Origin: Nemertoderma westbladi
Lineage: Eukaryota > Xenacoelomorpha > Nemertodermatida > Nemertodermatidae
Assembly: GCA_032718475.1 (NCBI GenBank)
Contig: JAUCBJ010002949.1
Span: forward strand, 1 to 64,000
Length of the DNA: 64,000 bases
Reading direction: 5' to 3'
Below, piece by piece: positions 24,028 to 33,693 of the stretch. A program made the position numbers and the translations under genes. The notes under the pieces are model-generated. The model was not told the DNA's origin, searched no databases, and saw nothing but the letters and a program-made list of their open reading frames with translations. Positions within the stretch are counted from its first letter, which is position 1; every line of letters begins with the position of its first letter.

Positions 24028-24580
24028 AAGCATGCTTACACAGTAGAAGTTCAAAACCTCTTTGAAGCACCTCAGTCTGTGGATGAACACCAGTCCGCCG
24101 ATTCAATATACCAGAATATAATAAAAGCCCACAAGGAATCAGCTAAGAGGCATATCCCCCAGAAACCCCAACGAAAACAGTATGTGCCATTGCAAAACTC
24201 TGAGGTTACTTGTAAGAGAGAAGATCTTAAGATAGGTAGATTATATATATAGATAGATAGATTGGGTAGCTCTATCAACAATGGACACCATCTGGAAATC
24301 AGATCTCTCCAGGCACCTGAAGACTAAGTTCTTTCGAGCCAGTGGAAAGTGGATTTTTATACGGGGATGAGACCTGGACACTGACTAAATCACTTGAACA
24401 CCGAATTGATGGTTGCTACAAAAGACTACTAAGGGCAGCCCTAAACATCAGCTGGAGACAAGACATGACAAACGCCGAGCTTTATGGTACAATACCACCT
24501 GTATCAACCACCACCCCCCGTGAACGCAGATTAAGATTCAGTGGGCACTGCTGGCGAAGTAAAGAAGATCATACCAGATC
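24028..24580 (+). pseudogene. RTE family A copy 2, distal parts with internal deletion
   Basis: Resumes copy 2 after the nested insertion. 24028-24235 matches the linker before RT. Then about 1.35 kb of the element is missing and replaced by 28 bases of ta/gatag-rich filler (24236-24263). 24264-24580 matches the C-terminal region and ends before the 3' tail. The scar fits error-prone double-strand break repair. Confidence 0.85.
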
Positions 24581-24671
24581 AACCCTGGAGACTCCTTAGT
24601 ACCGGTTGGTTCATGCCCAACATAGTAACCATCTTATTAACCGTTTATCATTTTCAACCCGACGAACAGAA
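24577..24671 (+). repeat. Right member of the ~95-bp direct repeat
   Basis: gatcaaccctggagactcc through gacgaacagaa matches 18368-18415 plus 19086-19131 with few differences. The pair flanks the entire nested RTE complex. Confidence 0.75.
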
Positions 24672-24687
24672 GGTGAATTCGATGTGA

Positions 24688-24894
24688 CAAGGCAGATCGT
24701 ATTATCACTTAGTTCCTTTAGAAGAAGATGATAAACATTATCTCGGAGGTTTTGATTCGGTTGATGGTGGAAGGAAAGTATCCCGATTGGGTGCGGTGCC
24801 GGTAGACGGGTTCGGTGGGGTGGCTATTGGAACCAATAAAGGATTATTTGTTTACGAAACTGTCCGTAACTGTTTGATTTATATTAAACTCTAA
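24688..24894 (+). CDS. Possible exon or gene fragment, unrecognised
   Basis: An open stretch of 69 codons ending in TAA, with protein-like composition (HLVPLEEDDKHYLGGFD and GGVAIGTNKGLFVYE) but no start codon. I do not recognise the family. It directly follows the right-hand direct repeat. It could be the last exon of a gene split by the mobile elements, or a chance open frame. Confidence 0.25.
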   Translation, partial: QGRSYYHLVPLEEDDKHYLGGFDSVDGGRKVSRLGAVPVDGFGGVAIGTNKGLFVYETVRNCLIYIKL

Positions 24895-25655
24895 CTCAAT
24901 CAGCTCCACTTATACTTTGAGGTTTAACTAACTAACTATTACCGGTTTGTATCTCTTTATTTAACATATTTTGTTACTGTACAGTACATTATACAGGTAT
25001 ATCAACCTATTGGCGCTCTGGTGGTATCCTCGTAACGTTGTAAAATAATCAATAACTTAGAAACAATAAAGTTCTGGAACACATCTTGAGTTTTCTCCGT
25101 TGTTCTAACTTGTATGATAACCAAACAGTGTGATTTCAATAGCTCTTGAAATATTCAGTTAAAGAGAAACAACTTTTATTATCACTCACCGGCTTATCTC
25201 CTACAGTATATCTATACCGGCATCAGTACACAACCACCGTCTCACACTGTCTCTCTCACTCAAAATACTGTATGAATGACTCCAACTATAATACTCAATT
25301 ATTAATACTACCTTACTTAAAACCATTGATAAAATTGCAAAACTACTTCTACAACCGTGGTATTGTAAGATTGTGGGGCGAGCCGCGAGGTTGGCGTAGC
25401 CTTAGCCAACTGACACTGTTGGGGAGGGTCAACGGTTGTCGTCGTTTCGTTACAATTTTGACATGCTAATAACTTTATCGGATTTAAAGCTCTCGAGTTG
25501 GACATTTGTAGGCACCAATAAGACCAAAAGTTGCGATTTTTGAGAGATTACCAGGCACAGTCAGTTTAAAAGTTTCACGCTAGAGGGCTACGATTCTGCG
25601 TACACAAAAGTTGAACAACATTTATAAATGTATAGCGCTGAGCGGAGGCGGCATT
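24895..25655. other. Noncoding spacer
   Basis: No recognisable gene. Open frames between 25146 and 25505 lack known motifs. Confidence 0.5.
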
Positions 25656-25658
25656 CAA

Positions 25659-25874
25659 TTAGCGGCGATACACAACGGTAGCCATACACAGATAGCGGCG
25701 ATACACAACCTATTAGCGGCGATACACAACGGTAGCCATACACAGATAGCGGCGATACACAACCTATTAGCGGCGATACACAACGGTAGCCATACACAGA
25801 TAGCGGCGATACACAACCTATTAGCGGCGATACACAACGGTAGCCATACACAGATAGCGGCGATACACAACCTA
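25659..25874 (+). repeat. Tandem repeat, 54-bp unit, 4 copies
   Basis: Unit agcggcgatacacaac plus ggtagccatacacagat, followed by a second agcggcgatacacaac plus ctatt. The shared agcggcgatacacaac core also begins every unit of the next array, so the two arrays have a common origin. Confidence 0.95.
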
Positions 25875-25875
25875 T

Positions 25876-26540
25876 TAGCGGCGATACACAACCTTCTCCC
25901 ATATCTAAGATAGCGGCGATACACAACCTTCTCCCATATCTAAGATAGCGGCGATACACAACCTTCTCCCATATCTAAGATAGCGGCGATACACAACCTT
26001 CTCCCATATCTAAGATAGCGGCGATACACAACCTTCTCCCATATCTAAGATAGCGGCGATACACAACCTTCTCCCATATCTAAGATAGCGGCGATACACA
26101 ACCTTTCCCATATCTAAGATAGCGGCGATACACAACCTTCTCCCATATCTAAGATAGCGGCGATACACAACCTTCTCCCATATCTAAGATAGCGGCGATA
26201 CACAACCTTCTCCCATATCTAAGATAGCGGCGATACACAACCTTCTCCCATATCTAAGATAGCGGCGATACACAACCTTCTCCCATATCTAAGATAGCGG
26301 CGATACACAACCTTCTCCCATATCTAAGATAGCGGCGATACACAACCTTCTCCCATATCTAAGATAGCGGCGATACACAACCTTCTCCCATATCTAAGAT
26401 AGCGGCGATACACAACCTTCTCCCATATCTAAGATAGCGGCGATACACAACCTTCTCCCATATCTAAGATAGCGGCGATACACAACCTTCTCCCATATCT
26501 AAGATAGCGGCGATACACAACCTTCTCCCATATCTAAGAT
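25876..26540 (+). repeat. Tandem repeat, 35-bp unit, 19 copies
   Basis: Unit agcggcgatacacaac followed by cttctcccatatctaagat, almost perfectly homogeneous (one copy near 26101 lacks two bases). 35 is not a multiple of three and neither strand encodes a plausible protein. Confidence 0.97.
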
Positions 26541-27595
26541 TTGAAAATAAATTTACGTGCTCTGGTTACTGGGGGAAACAAACATAGTTCTAAAATAAGT
26601 AGTGAATGATATATATATATTTAATTAATTTCACCAAATAGGTATTCGATAATAAATTATGAAAAAATGCACAAGATTATATTATGACTTATTACAATTG
26701 AGTTAAAGGTAAAAAAAATATAATAAAATTAGATTAGATAAAGTTAGATAAGCGCCCATTCGCTGAGAGATTTCGTAATTTTAACGCCGTCCGATGTGGT
26801 AAAATGTTGCTAATTGGTCACAAAGCTGGCACATGCAGTCACTGTTAGGGGCGTGGAAGGTAGATGATGTACAAATCTTATGATGTTAGCCATGCACTGA
26901 GAACCTAATGAAGACGTGTCTGTATCGCTGGATTGGTTCAGTCCATTTCCTGTCCGTAAATGCAATAGAGTTCCCAAAAGCTGCTGGTATTTCCCGTTCT
27001 TTAGAATGCGCTACTTCATTGTATTTCTGAATGCATAGTGAATGATCTAATTCAGTTACAGAAATCTTTATTATTGGTAATATTTCGACCGATATAATAT
27101 ACAGTAATTATACTTACAGGTCTTTGTCAAGCCGGAAGCTACCGGCATAATGCCTAAACATAGAAAACAGTAGACCGACACCAAGAGTATTCCAAAGTCA
27201 GTATCAACATGAGAATTACTTAGACGGAACTATTACACTTTTTAGCAATAATTCGAAACGTGTAAAAATTTGAAAAATATAATATAAAGTATGTCCCCCC
27301 CCCCCCCCCCCTTTCGGAATGCAACAGACCAGACTATTCTACAATAAATTATACTAAAAACTAAATATTGTTATGTTTTGCACCAATTGGAATTAAGTAA
27401 ATAAACAATTAATCAATAAAAGTATAAAAGTAGTATTACCGGTCTATTTTGTAATTTTACCCATCCTAATGTCCCATTTATCCGCTTTATATTCCGCATA
27501 TTTTTTTATTGTTACTTTTCCACTGTAATATAGTCCAAAATCAGGTGATTAGTGTACATCAGAGAAAATTAGTGCTGCGGTCGGCTCTCGAAATC
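26541..27595. other. Noncoding stretch with a poly-C tract
   Basis: AT-rich and without a recognisable gene. A run of 17 C lies at 27295-27311. Confidence 0.6.
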
Positions 27596-28787
27596 TGTAA
27601 ATAATAACAGAGTAGTAGTACCTGCTCTCTGTAAATAATAACAGAGTAGTACCAGCTCGCTGCTCTTTGTAAATAATAACAGAGTAGTACCTGCTCGCTG
27701 TAAATAATAACAGAGTAGTACCTGCTCTCTGTAAATAATAACAGAGTAGTACCTGCTCGCTGTATATAATAACAGAGTAGTACCAGCTCGCTGCTCTTTG
27801 TAAATAATAACAGAGTAGTACCTGCTCGCTGTAAATAATAACAGAGTAGTACCTGCTCGCTGCTCTCTGTAAATAATAACAGAGTAGTACCTGCTCGCTG
27901 CTCTCTGTAAATAATAACAGAGTAGTACCTGCTCGCTGTAAATAATAACAGAGTAGTACCTGCTCGCTGCTCTCTGTAAATAATAACAGAGTAGTACCTG
28001 CTCGCTGTAAATAATAACAGAGTAGTAGTACCTGCTCTCTGTAAATAATAACAGAGTAGTACCTGCTCGCTGTAAATAATAACAGAGTAGTACCTGCTCG
28101 CTGCTCTCTGTAAATAATAACAGAGTAGTACCTGCTCGCTGCTCTTTGTAAATAATAACAGAGTAGTACCTGCTCGCTGTAAATAATAACAGAGTAGTAC
28201 CTGCTCGCTGTAAATAATAACAGAGTAGTACCTGCTCGCTGTAAATAATAACAGAGTAGTACCTGCTCGCTGTAAATAATAACAGAGTAGTACCTGCTCG
28301 CTGTAAATAATAACAGAGTAGTACCTGCTCGCTGTAAATAATAACAGAGTAGTACCTGCTCGCTGTAAATAATAACAGAGTAGTACCTGCTCGCTGTAAA
28401 TAATAACAGAGTAGTACCTGCTCGCTGTAAATAATAACAGAGTAGTACCTGCTCGCTGTAAATAATAACAGAGTAGTACCTGCTCGCTGTAAATAATAAC
28501 AGAGTAGTACCTGCTCGCTGTAAATAATAACAGAGTAGTACCTGCTCGCTGTAAATAATAACAGAGTAGTACCTGCTCGCTGTAAATAATAACAGAGTAG
28601 TACCTGCTCGCTGTAAATAATAACAGAGTAGTACCTGCTCGCTGTAAATAATAACAGAGTAGTACCTGCTCGCTGTAAATAATAACAGAGTAGTACCTGC
28701 TCGCTGTAAATAATAACAGAGTAGTACCTGCTCGCTGTAAATAATAACAGAGTAGTACCTGCTCGCTGCTCTCTGTAAATAATAACA
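27596..28787 (+). repeat. Tandem array, 31-bp unit with 34-38-bp variants, about 37 copies
   Basis: Unit gtaaataataacagagtagt plus acctgctcgct. Longer variants insert gctctct, gctcttt or gta. The distal half (28180-28770) is uniform and the proximal half is mixed. The array stops about 56 bases before the first ATG of the RLE retrotransposon ORF, so it may be part of that element's 5' region. Confidence 0.97.
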
Positions 28788-28843
28788 GAGTACAACTGGA
28801 ACTGTCAGACTGCTTGGCACCACTGATACTGCTATACTGCTAG

Positions 28844-31800
28844 TTGCGTCCGAACATATTATTGATCCAAGGCATTGACGGCGAATACCACAATATGTCA
28901 GCCTGCTGCGGCTGCAACGGGAAGTCTGGTCGCTGCAAAAAGTGCAAGTGCATCAAGGAGAAAAGAATATGCATCGACTGTGCCCCAGGGAAGGTCGGTA
29001 GGTGCGAGAACAATGGAGGATCGAGAGCATTGTCGTCGTCTTCCTCATCGCAGCCACTGCCGCATCGACACGGTTATGTTTACTCAACTCCTGTGTTCCT
29101 ATCACAACCTGTTGACGGTTCCGACACAAACGGGTCCAGAGACGACACCTTGGTGGACAGGGATGACACGCTTGTTGGTACATCGCCTCGTTCTTCGGAA
29201 CTACTCGTGCTGAAAGGCCAGCTGGGATCTGCTTCAATAGCGACCTCAGTCGGCGCCACAACATCTGCTACACTAGACTCAGACTCGGTCATTGATGCCA
29301 TCGATCCTGGGTCTCAGTCGGGTCCATTTCAACTTCAGTCTGGTCCACCAAAGTCTCCGTCGGGTCTACTGCAGTCCCATTCCAGTCAACCCCAGTCTCA
29401 GTTGGGTCCACCCCAGTCTCAGTTGGTTCCAACCTTGTCGCAGTTGGGTCCACACCAGTCTCAGTCGGGTCCACCCCAGTCTCAGTCAGGTCCACCCCAG
29501 TCTCAGTTGGGTCCACCCCAGTCTCAGTCGGGTCCACCAAAGTCTCCGTGGGGTCTACCGCAGTCCCATTCCAGTCAACCCCAGTATCATCTGGGTCTAA
29601 ACTTGTCTCAGTCTGGTCCCCCAAAGTCTCCGTCGGGTCTACCGCAGTCTCAGTCGGGTCCACCCCAGTCTCAGTTGGGTCCACCCCAGTCTCAGTTGGG
29701 TCCACCAGAGCCTCCGTCGGGTCCAAACTTGTCTCAGTCGGGTCTACCCCAGTCTCAGTCGGGTCCACCCCAGTCTCATTTGGGTCCACCCCAGTCCCTG
29801 TTGGGTCCACCCCGGTCTCAGTTGGGTCCACCCCAGTCTCAGTCGGGTCCACCAAAGTCTCAGTTGGGTCCACCAAAGTCTCAGTTGGGTCCAAACTTGT
29901 CTCAGTCGGGTCTACCCCAGTCTCAGTCGGGTCCACCCCAGCCTCAGTTGGGTACACCCCAGTCTCAGTTGGATCCACCCCAGTCTCAGTTGGGTCCACC
30001 CCGGTCTCAAATGGGTACACCCCAGTCTCAGTTGGATCCACCCCAGTCTCAGTTGGGTCCACCCCAGCCTCAGTTGGGTACACCCCAGTCTCAGTTGGAT
30101 CCACCCCAGTCTCAGTTGGGTCCACCCCAGTCTCAGTTGGGTCCACCCCAGTTTCAGTCGGGTCCACCAAAGACTCCGTCGGGTCCAAACTTGTCTCAGT
30201 CTGGTCCACCGCAGTCCCATTCAAGTCAACTCCAGTCTCAGTTAGGTCCAACCTTGTCTCAGCTGGGCCCACCCCAGTCTCAGTCGGGTCCACCAAAGTC
30301 TCCATCGGGTCCAAACCTGTCTCAGTCGGGTCTACCCCAGTCTAAGTCGGGTCCACCCCAGTCTCAGTTGGGTCCATCCCAGTTTCAGTTGGATCCACCC
30401 CAGTCTCAGTTGGGTCCACCCCAGTCTCAGTTGGGTCCACCCCAGTCTCAGTCGGGTCCACCAAAGTCTCTGTCAGGTCCACCAAAGTCTCCGTCTGGTC
30501 CACCAAAGTCTCCGTCGGGTCCAAACTTGTCTCAGTCGGGTCCACCACAGTCCCATTCAAGTCAACCCCTGTCTCAGTTAGGTCCAACCTTGTCTCAGCT
30601 GGGTCCACACCAGTCTCAGTCGGGTCCAACCGTGTCTCAGTCGGGTCCTCGCCAGTCTCAGTCGGGTTCAACCCAGTCTCTGTCGGGTCCACACCTGTCT
30701 CTCTCATCTAATGTCATGTGGCTGACCACCTCAGTTTCAAAAGCTCGTTTAGAGGCATCCATCAATGAGGTCTACAATGTGATTGTCCACTGGCGTTCAA
30801 ACCTCTTTCTCGTCCCCCAAGGCGCTATTGGGCGACAATTTGTTGAGGAGATGACTCGTATCCTCGCCCTGGTCACATTGTCCAGCGAACTCCAGGATTG
30901 TGCTCTTACAGCGCTGATGATAATGCCGGCATTGTTATTACAGAAGCCTAGCCGTACTTCAACAACGGCCACCCATCGGCGTATTCTTGAACGACGCCTG
31001 GCCTCATGGAAGGATGCTGAGTTTAAGGATCTGCTGACAGAGGCTCGGGCAATCCAGGTTCACCTTCCGAGACAACGCCGGCAGACATCCGCCACTACAA
31101 AGATGCAGAAGACGTTTGTAAGGCACATGCTGTCTGGAAATGTGTCTGCCGCTATACGAAGTCTCAGTGAGGAAAATCGCGGAACACCACTGAACCTGGA
31201 CGATACCTTTGTAGATAAAGATGGCATTACCAAAGTGGTCCGTGATGTGCTTCGAGACAAGCACCCTGCTGCTAAACCAGCTGATCCATCGATCCTCCTT
31301 TCTGAGTACCCTCGTGCGATGGAATTCCACAGCGTCATATTTGAGCGACTGACAGGACAGCTGATCCATTCCTGTTTACTACGTATGCATGGTAATGGGG
31401 CCGGGCCTTCTGGTTTAGATGTACGGGGGTGGAAACACCTTCTCTCAAAATTCCGAACTCAGTCTGCCGCACTTTGTGAAGGGATTGCAGAGTTGGCCAA
31501 GCTCGTTTCTCAGACAGTCTGCCCTCCTAATATATTATCAGCATTCCTGTCAGCACGACTGATAGCCCTTGACAAAACACCCGGAGTCCGGCCGATTGGG
31601 ATTGGGGAGGTTTTGCGACGTGTAGTGGGAAAGGCTGCAATGGTATGTATCCAGGGTGACCTTCAGGCCGTTGGTGGAAGTGTCCAGATGTGTCTCGGAC
31701 AGAAGGCCGGAATTGAGTATGTAATACATCACTTGAATGATTCTTTTGAGTCAGAAGAATGTGAGGCACTTTTACAGATTGACGCGACGAATGCTTTTAA

Positions 31801-33544
31801 TTCCTTGAATCGTAATGCTGCCATGCACAACATCCAGTATGTATGCCCACCTCTCCACACGATCCTGACAAACACCTACTCCGAATCGGCCAGGCTATTT
31901 GTTGGGGGAGAAACCCTCTATTCAGATGAGGGTTGGGCACAGGGGGATCCCGTGGCAATGCCCGCTTTCGGTGTTGGGCTAATGCCGTTCATCGACGAGT
32001 TAGAAGGGGCATGTAACGTGGATCAAGGGTGGTTTGCCGATGATGGCAATGCAGCTGGCAAGCTTGTTGAGTTAAGGAAGTTTCTCGACTCGGCTATGGA
32101 ACGTGGGCCATTTTATGGCTATTATCCAACGAAGTGCATCCTAACAGTAAAACCAGAGAAGCTAGCTGAAGCGCAACGAATCTTTGAAGGAGTGGAGATA
32201 ACAATTGGTACTGCAGGAAGCAAACTGCTGGGGGGTGTCGTTGGTACGGATGAGTTCCGGGGCCAGTATATTGATGGAAAGGTGGACGAGTTTGTGGAGG
32301 AGGTACATCGGCTAGCCGAAATCACAGCAATAGATCCCCACTGTGCGTATGCCGGCCTAGTATTTGGTCTAGCGTGTCGGTGGAGATTTCTTTCTCGGGT
32401 TGTCCAAGGGGCTATCACCCACTACGACAAGTTGGAGCACTCAATAGAGGAGTTCCTTAGGCGACTCGTGGACCGCCCAGCGATATCACCCACAGAACGC
32501 CTGTTACTGTCATTACCTGTACGTGCGGGTGGATTGGGTATACCAACACCGGATGATCTTGCTCCCCAGTACGCCAATTCTCGACGGGTGTGTCTGCCGT
32601 TTGCTGATCAGAACTTAGAAACAATGGCGGAGGTCCGGGCGGAGCAGCGTTCCATTGTCAGCAAAGTCAAGGTTGAGACCATGGTAGCCTCGAAGAGGAA
32701 AGTGGATATCGTGTCAGTGGAGGTGTCGCCGAGCCAGGGGAAACTGCGTGAGTTAACGGCGGAGAAGGGGGCTTCAACATGGCTTAACAGTAAGCCACTA
32801 ACTCTCCATGATACGCATTTAAATAAAGAAGAGTTTAGGGACGCGGTATGCCTTCGTTATGGGTGGACCCCGAAAAATCTCCCTTCTCGATGTGCTTGTG
32901 GTTCACGATTTTCAGTTACTCATGTTCTGTCGTGTCCCACAGGAGGATTTCCCTCTATTAGGCACAATGAGATTAGAGATTTCATTGCCTCCACTCTCTC
33001 AGAAGTCGCCCATAGTGTAACTGTTGAGCCAATGCTCCAGTCCCTCACTGGTGAGACCTTCGTTCATCGCTCAACATCAACTGACCAGCTGGCCCGTCTA
33101 GATGTATCTGCTTGTGGGTTTTGGGGAAACCGATTTCAAAGAACTTTCATTGATGTGTCGGTCTTCAACCCTCTCGCAGCTTCCTACGTCTCCATGGATT
33201 CGGACGCTGTCTACCGCCACAACGAGAACCGCAAGGTCCTCAAATATGAGGAACGTTTAAGGGAGGTTGAACATTCAACCTTTACTCCCTTCATCCTGTC
33301 GGCTTACGGTGGCATGGGCCCATCGGCGAGCCAGTTCGTGAAGAGGCTGTCGATGAAGTTGTGCGACAAACGAAGCGTGCCGTACTCAGAGTGCGTTGTC
33401 TGGGTGAGGCGCAACCTGAGCTTCGCTCTACTTCGGTCGGCGCTGCTCTGCTTACGTGGGTGCCGCTCTGCAGCCAGGCGGCCAGTCAAAGTGACTTGGG
33501 CTGAGGCAGCCATCGTGATGGCGAATGCGGAGGTGGAACCATAA
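28844..33544 (+). CDS. Reverse transcriptase with C-terminal restriction-like endonuclease and PQS-rich repeats
   Basis: 1566 codons without interruption. The ATG at 28895 (residue 18), followed at once by a Cys-rich block, is the likelier start. Residues 21-54 hold about nine Cys in C-x-C/C-x2-C spacings, probably zinc or nucleic-acid binding. Residues about 156-622 are some 65 heptads like PPQSQLG, encoded by a 21-bp tandem repeat. The reverse transcriptase follows with PSGLDVRGWK, RPIGIGEVLRRVVGKA, IDATNAFNSLNR, AQGDP and FADD at 1064-1067. The C-terminus has a zinc knuckle (C1350, C1352, H1360, C1364) and PD-(D/E)xK-like residues D1420, D1437 and K1467, as in R2-type elements. Related proteins are common in marine invertebrates and fish. 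I cannot assign the clade. The intact frame suggests recent activity. Confidence 0.9.
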   Translation: MRPNILLIQGIDGEYHNMSACCGCNGKSGRCKKCKCIKEKRICIDCAPGKVGRCENNGGSRALSSSSSSQPLPHRHGYVYSTPVFLSQPVDGSDTNGSRDDTLVDRDDTLVGTSPRSSELLVLKGQLGSASIATSVGATTSATLDSDSVIDAIDPGSQSGPFQLQSGPPKSPSGLLQSHSSQPQSQLGPPQSQLVPTLSQLGPHQSQSGPPQSQSGPPQSQLGPPQSQSGPPKSPWGLPQSHSSQPQYHLGLNLSQSGPPKSPSGLPQSQSGPPQSQLGPPQSQLGPPEPPSGPNLSQSGLPQSQSGPPQSHLGPPQSLLGPPRSQLGPPQSQSGPPKSQLGPPKSQLGPNLSQSGLPQSQSGPPQPQLGTPQSQLDPPQSQLGPPRSQMGTPQSQLDPPQSQLGPPQPQLGTPQSQLDPPQSQLGPPQSQLGPPQFQSGPPKTPSGPNLSQSGPPQSHSSQLQSQLGPTLSQLGPPQSQSGPPKSPSGPNLSQSGLPQSKSGPPQSQLGPSQFQLDPPQSQLGPPQSQLGPPQSQSGPPKSLSGPPKSPSGPPKSPSGPNLSQSGPPQSHSSQPLSQLGPTLSQLGPHQSQSGPTVSQSGPRQSQSGSTQSLSGPHLSLSSNVMWLTTSVSKARLEASINEVYNVIVHWRSNLFLVPQGAIGRQFVEEMTRILALVTLSSELQDCALTALMIMPALLLQKPSRTSTTATHRRILERRLASWKDAEFKDLLTEARAIQVHLPRQRRQTSATTKMQKTFVRHMLSGNVSAAIRSLSEENRGTPLNLDDTFVDKDGITKVVRDVLRDKHPAAKPADPSILLSEYPRAMEFHSVIFERLTGQLIHSCLLRMHGNGAGPSGLDVRGWKHLLSKFRTQSAALCEGIAELAKLVSQTVCPPNILSAFLSARLIALDKTPGVRPIGIGEVLRRVVGKAAMVCIQGDLQAVGGSVQMCLGQKAGIEYVIHHLNDSFESEECEALLQIDATNAFNSLNRNAAMHNIQYVCPPLHTILTNTYSESARLFVGGETLYSDEGWAQGDPVAMPAFGVGLMPFIDELEGACNVDQGWFADDGNAAGKLVELRKFLDSAMERGPFYGYYPTKCILTVKPEKLAEAQRIFEGVEITIGTAGSKLLGGVVGTDEFRGQYIDGKVDEFVEEVHRLAEITAIDPHCAYAGLVFGLACRWRFLSRVVQGAITHYDKLEHSIEEFLRRLVDRPAISPTERLLLSLPVRAGGLGIPTPDDLAPQYANSRRVCLPFADQNLETMAEVRAEQRSIVSKVKVETMVASKRKVDIVSVEVSPSQGKLRELTAEKGASTWLNSKPLTLHDTHLNKEEFRDAVCLRYGWTPKNLPSRCACGSRFSVTHVLSCPTGGFPSIRHNEIRDFIASTLSEVAHSVTVEPMLQSLTGETFVHRSTSTDQLARLDVSACGFWGNRFQRTFIDVSVFNPLAASYVSMDSDAVYRHNENRKVLKYEERLREVEHSTFTPFILSAYGGMGPSASQFVKRLSMKLCDKRSVPYSECVVWVRRNLSFALLRSALLCLRGCRSAARRPVKVTWAEAAIVMANAEVEP
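29310..30710 (+). repeat. In-frame 21-bp coding tandem repeat
   Basis: About 65 copies of a 21-bp unit, ccaccccagtctcagttggg and variants, each encoding seven residues rich in Pro, Gln, Ser and Gly. Indels keep multiples of three. The unit is free of stops on the opposite strand as well, giving a spurious antisense frame of DPTETGV repeats. Confidence 0.95.
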
Positions 33545-33693
33545 AATATATATATTTAAACTATCTATTAGCAAGTCAGCTGGTGGTGGGTTTATTTTAT
33601 CCGTGTGTATATCGATGTCATGTCCTATTGTTCGTTTGAAAGTTTTTTAACTACTGTAAATAAAATGAGGATTGGTTTCAAAAAAAAAAAAAA

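Larger units (their letters stand above)
28788..33693 (+). mobile_element. RLE-type non-LTR retrotransposon with poly(A) tail
   Basis: An apparently intact element: short leader, one long ORF, short 3' UTR with AATAAA at 33659-33664, and a 14-base A tail (33680-33693). The 19-bp satellite begins at the very next base. I could not identify a target-site duplication, and the left boundary is uncertain because it may include the 31-bp array. Confidence 0.8.

Noticed and set aside
25588-25959. Open frames on both strands across the agcggcgatacacaac repeats
   Set aside because: Produced by the 54-bp unit being a multiple of three. The frames collapse in the adjoining 35-bp array.
27549-28823. Two overlapping minus-strand open frames of more than 400 codons (YYSVIIYSEQVLL-type repeats)
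   Set aside because: The 31-bp unit has no stop in any minus frame, so long frames arise automatically. Unit variants of 34-38 bp shift between frames without selection.
29289-30314. Minus-strand open frame of DPTETGV repeats
   Set aside because: Antisense shadow of the in-frame 21-bp repeat in the RLE retrotransposon ORF. The sense frame continues into recognisable RT and endonuclease domains, while the antisense has no domain.
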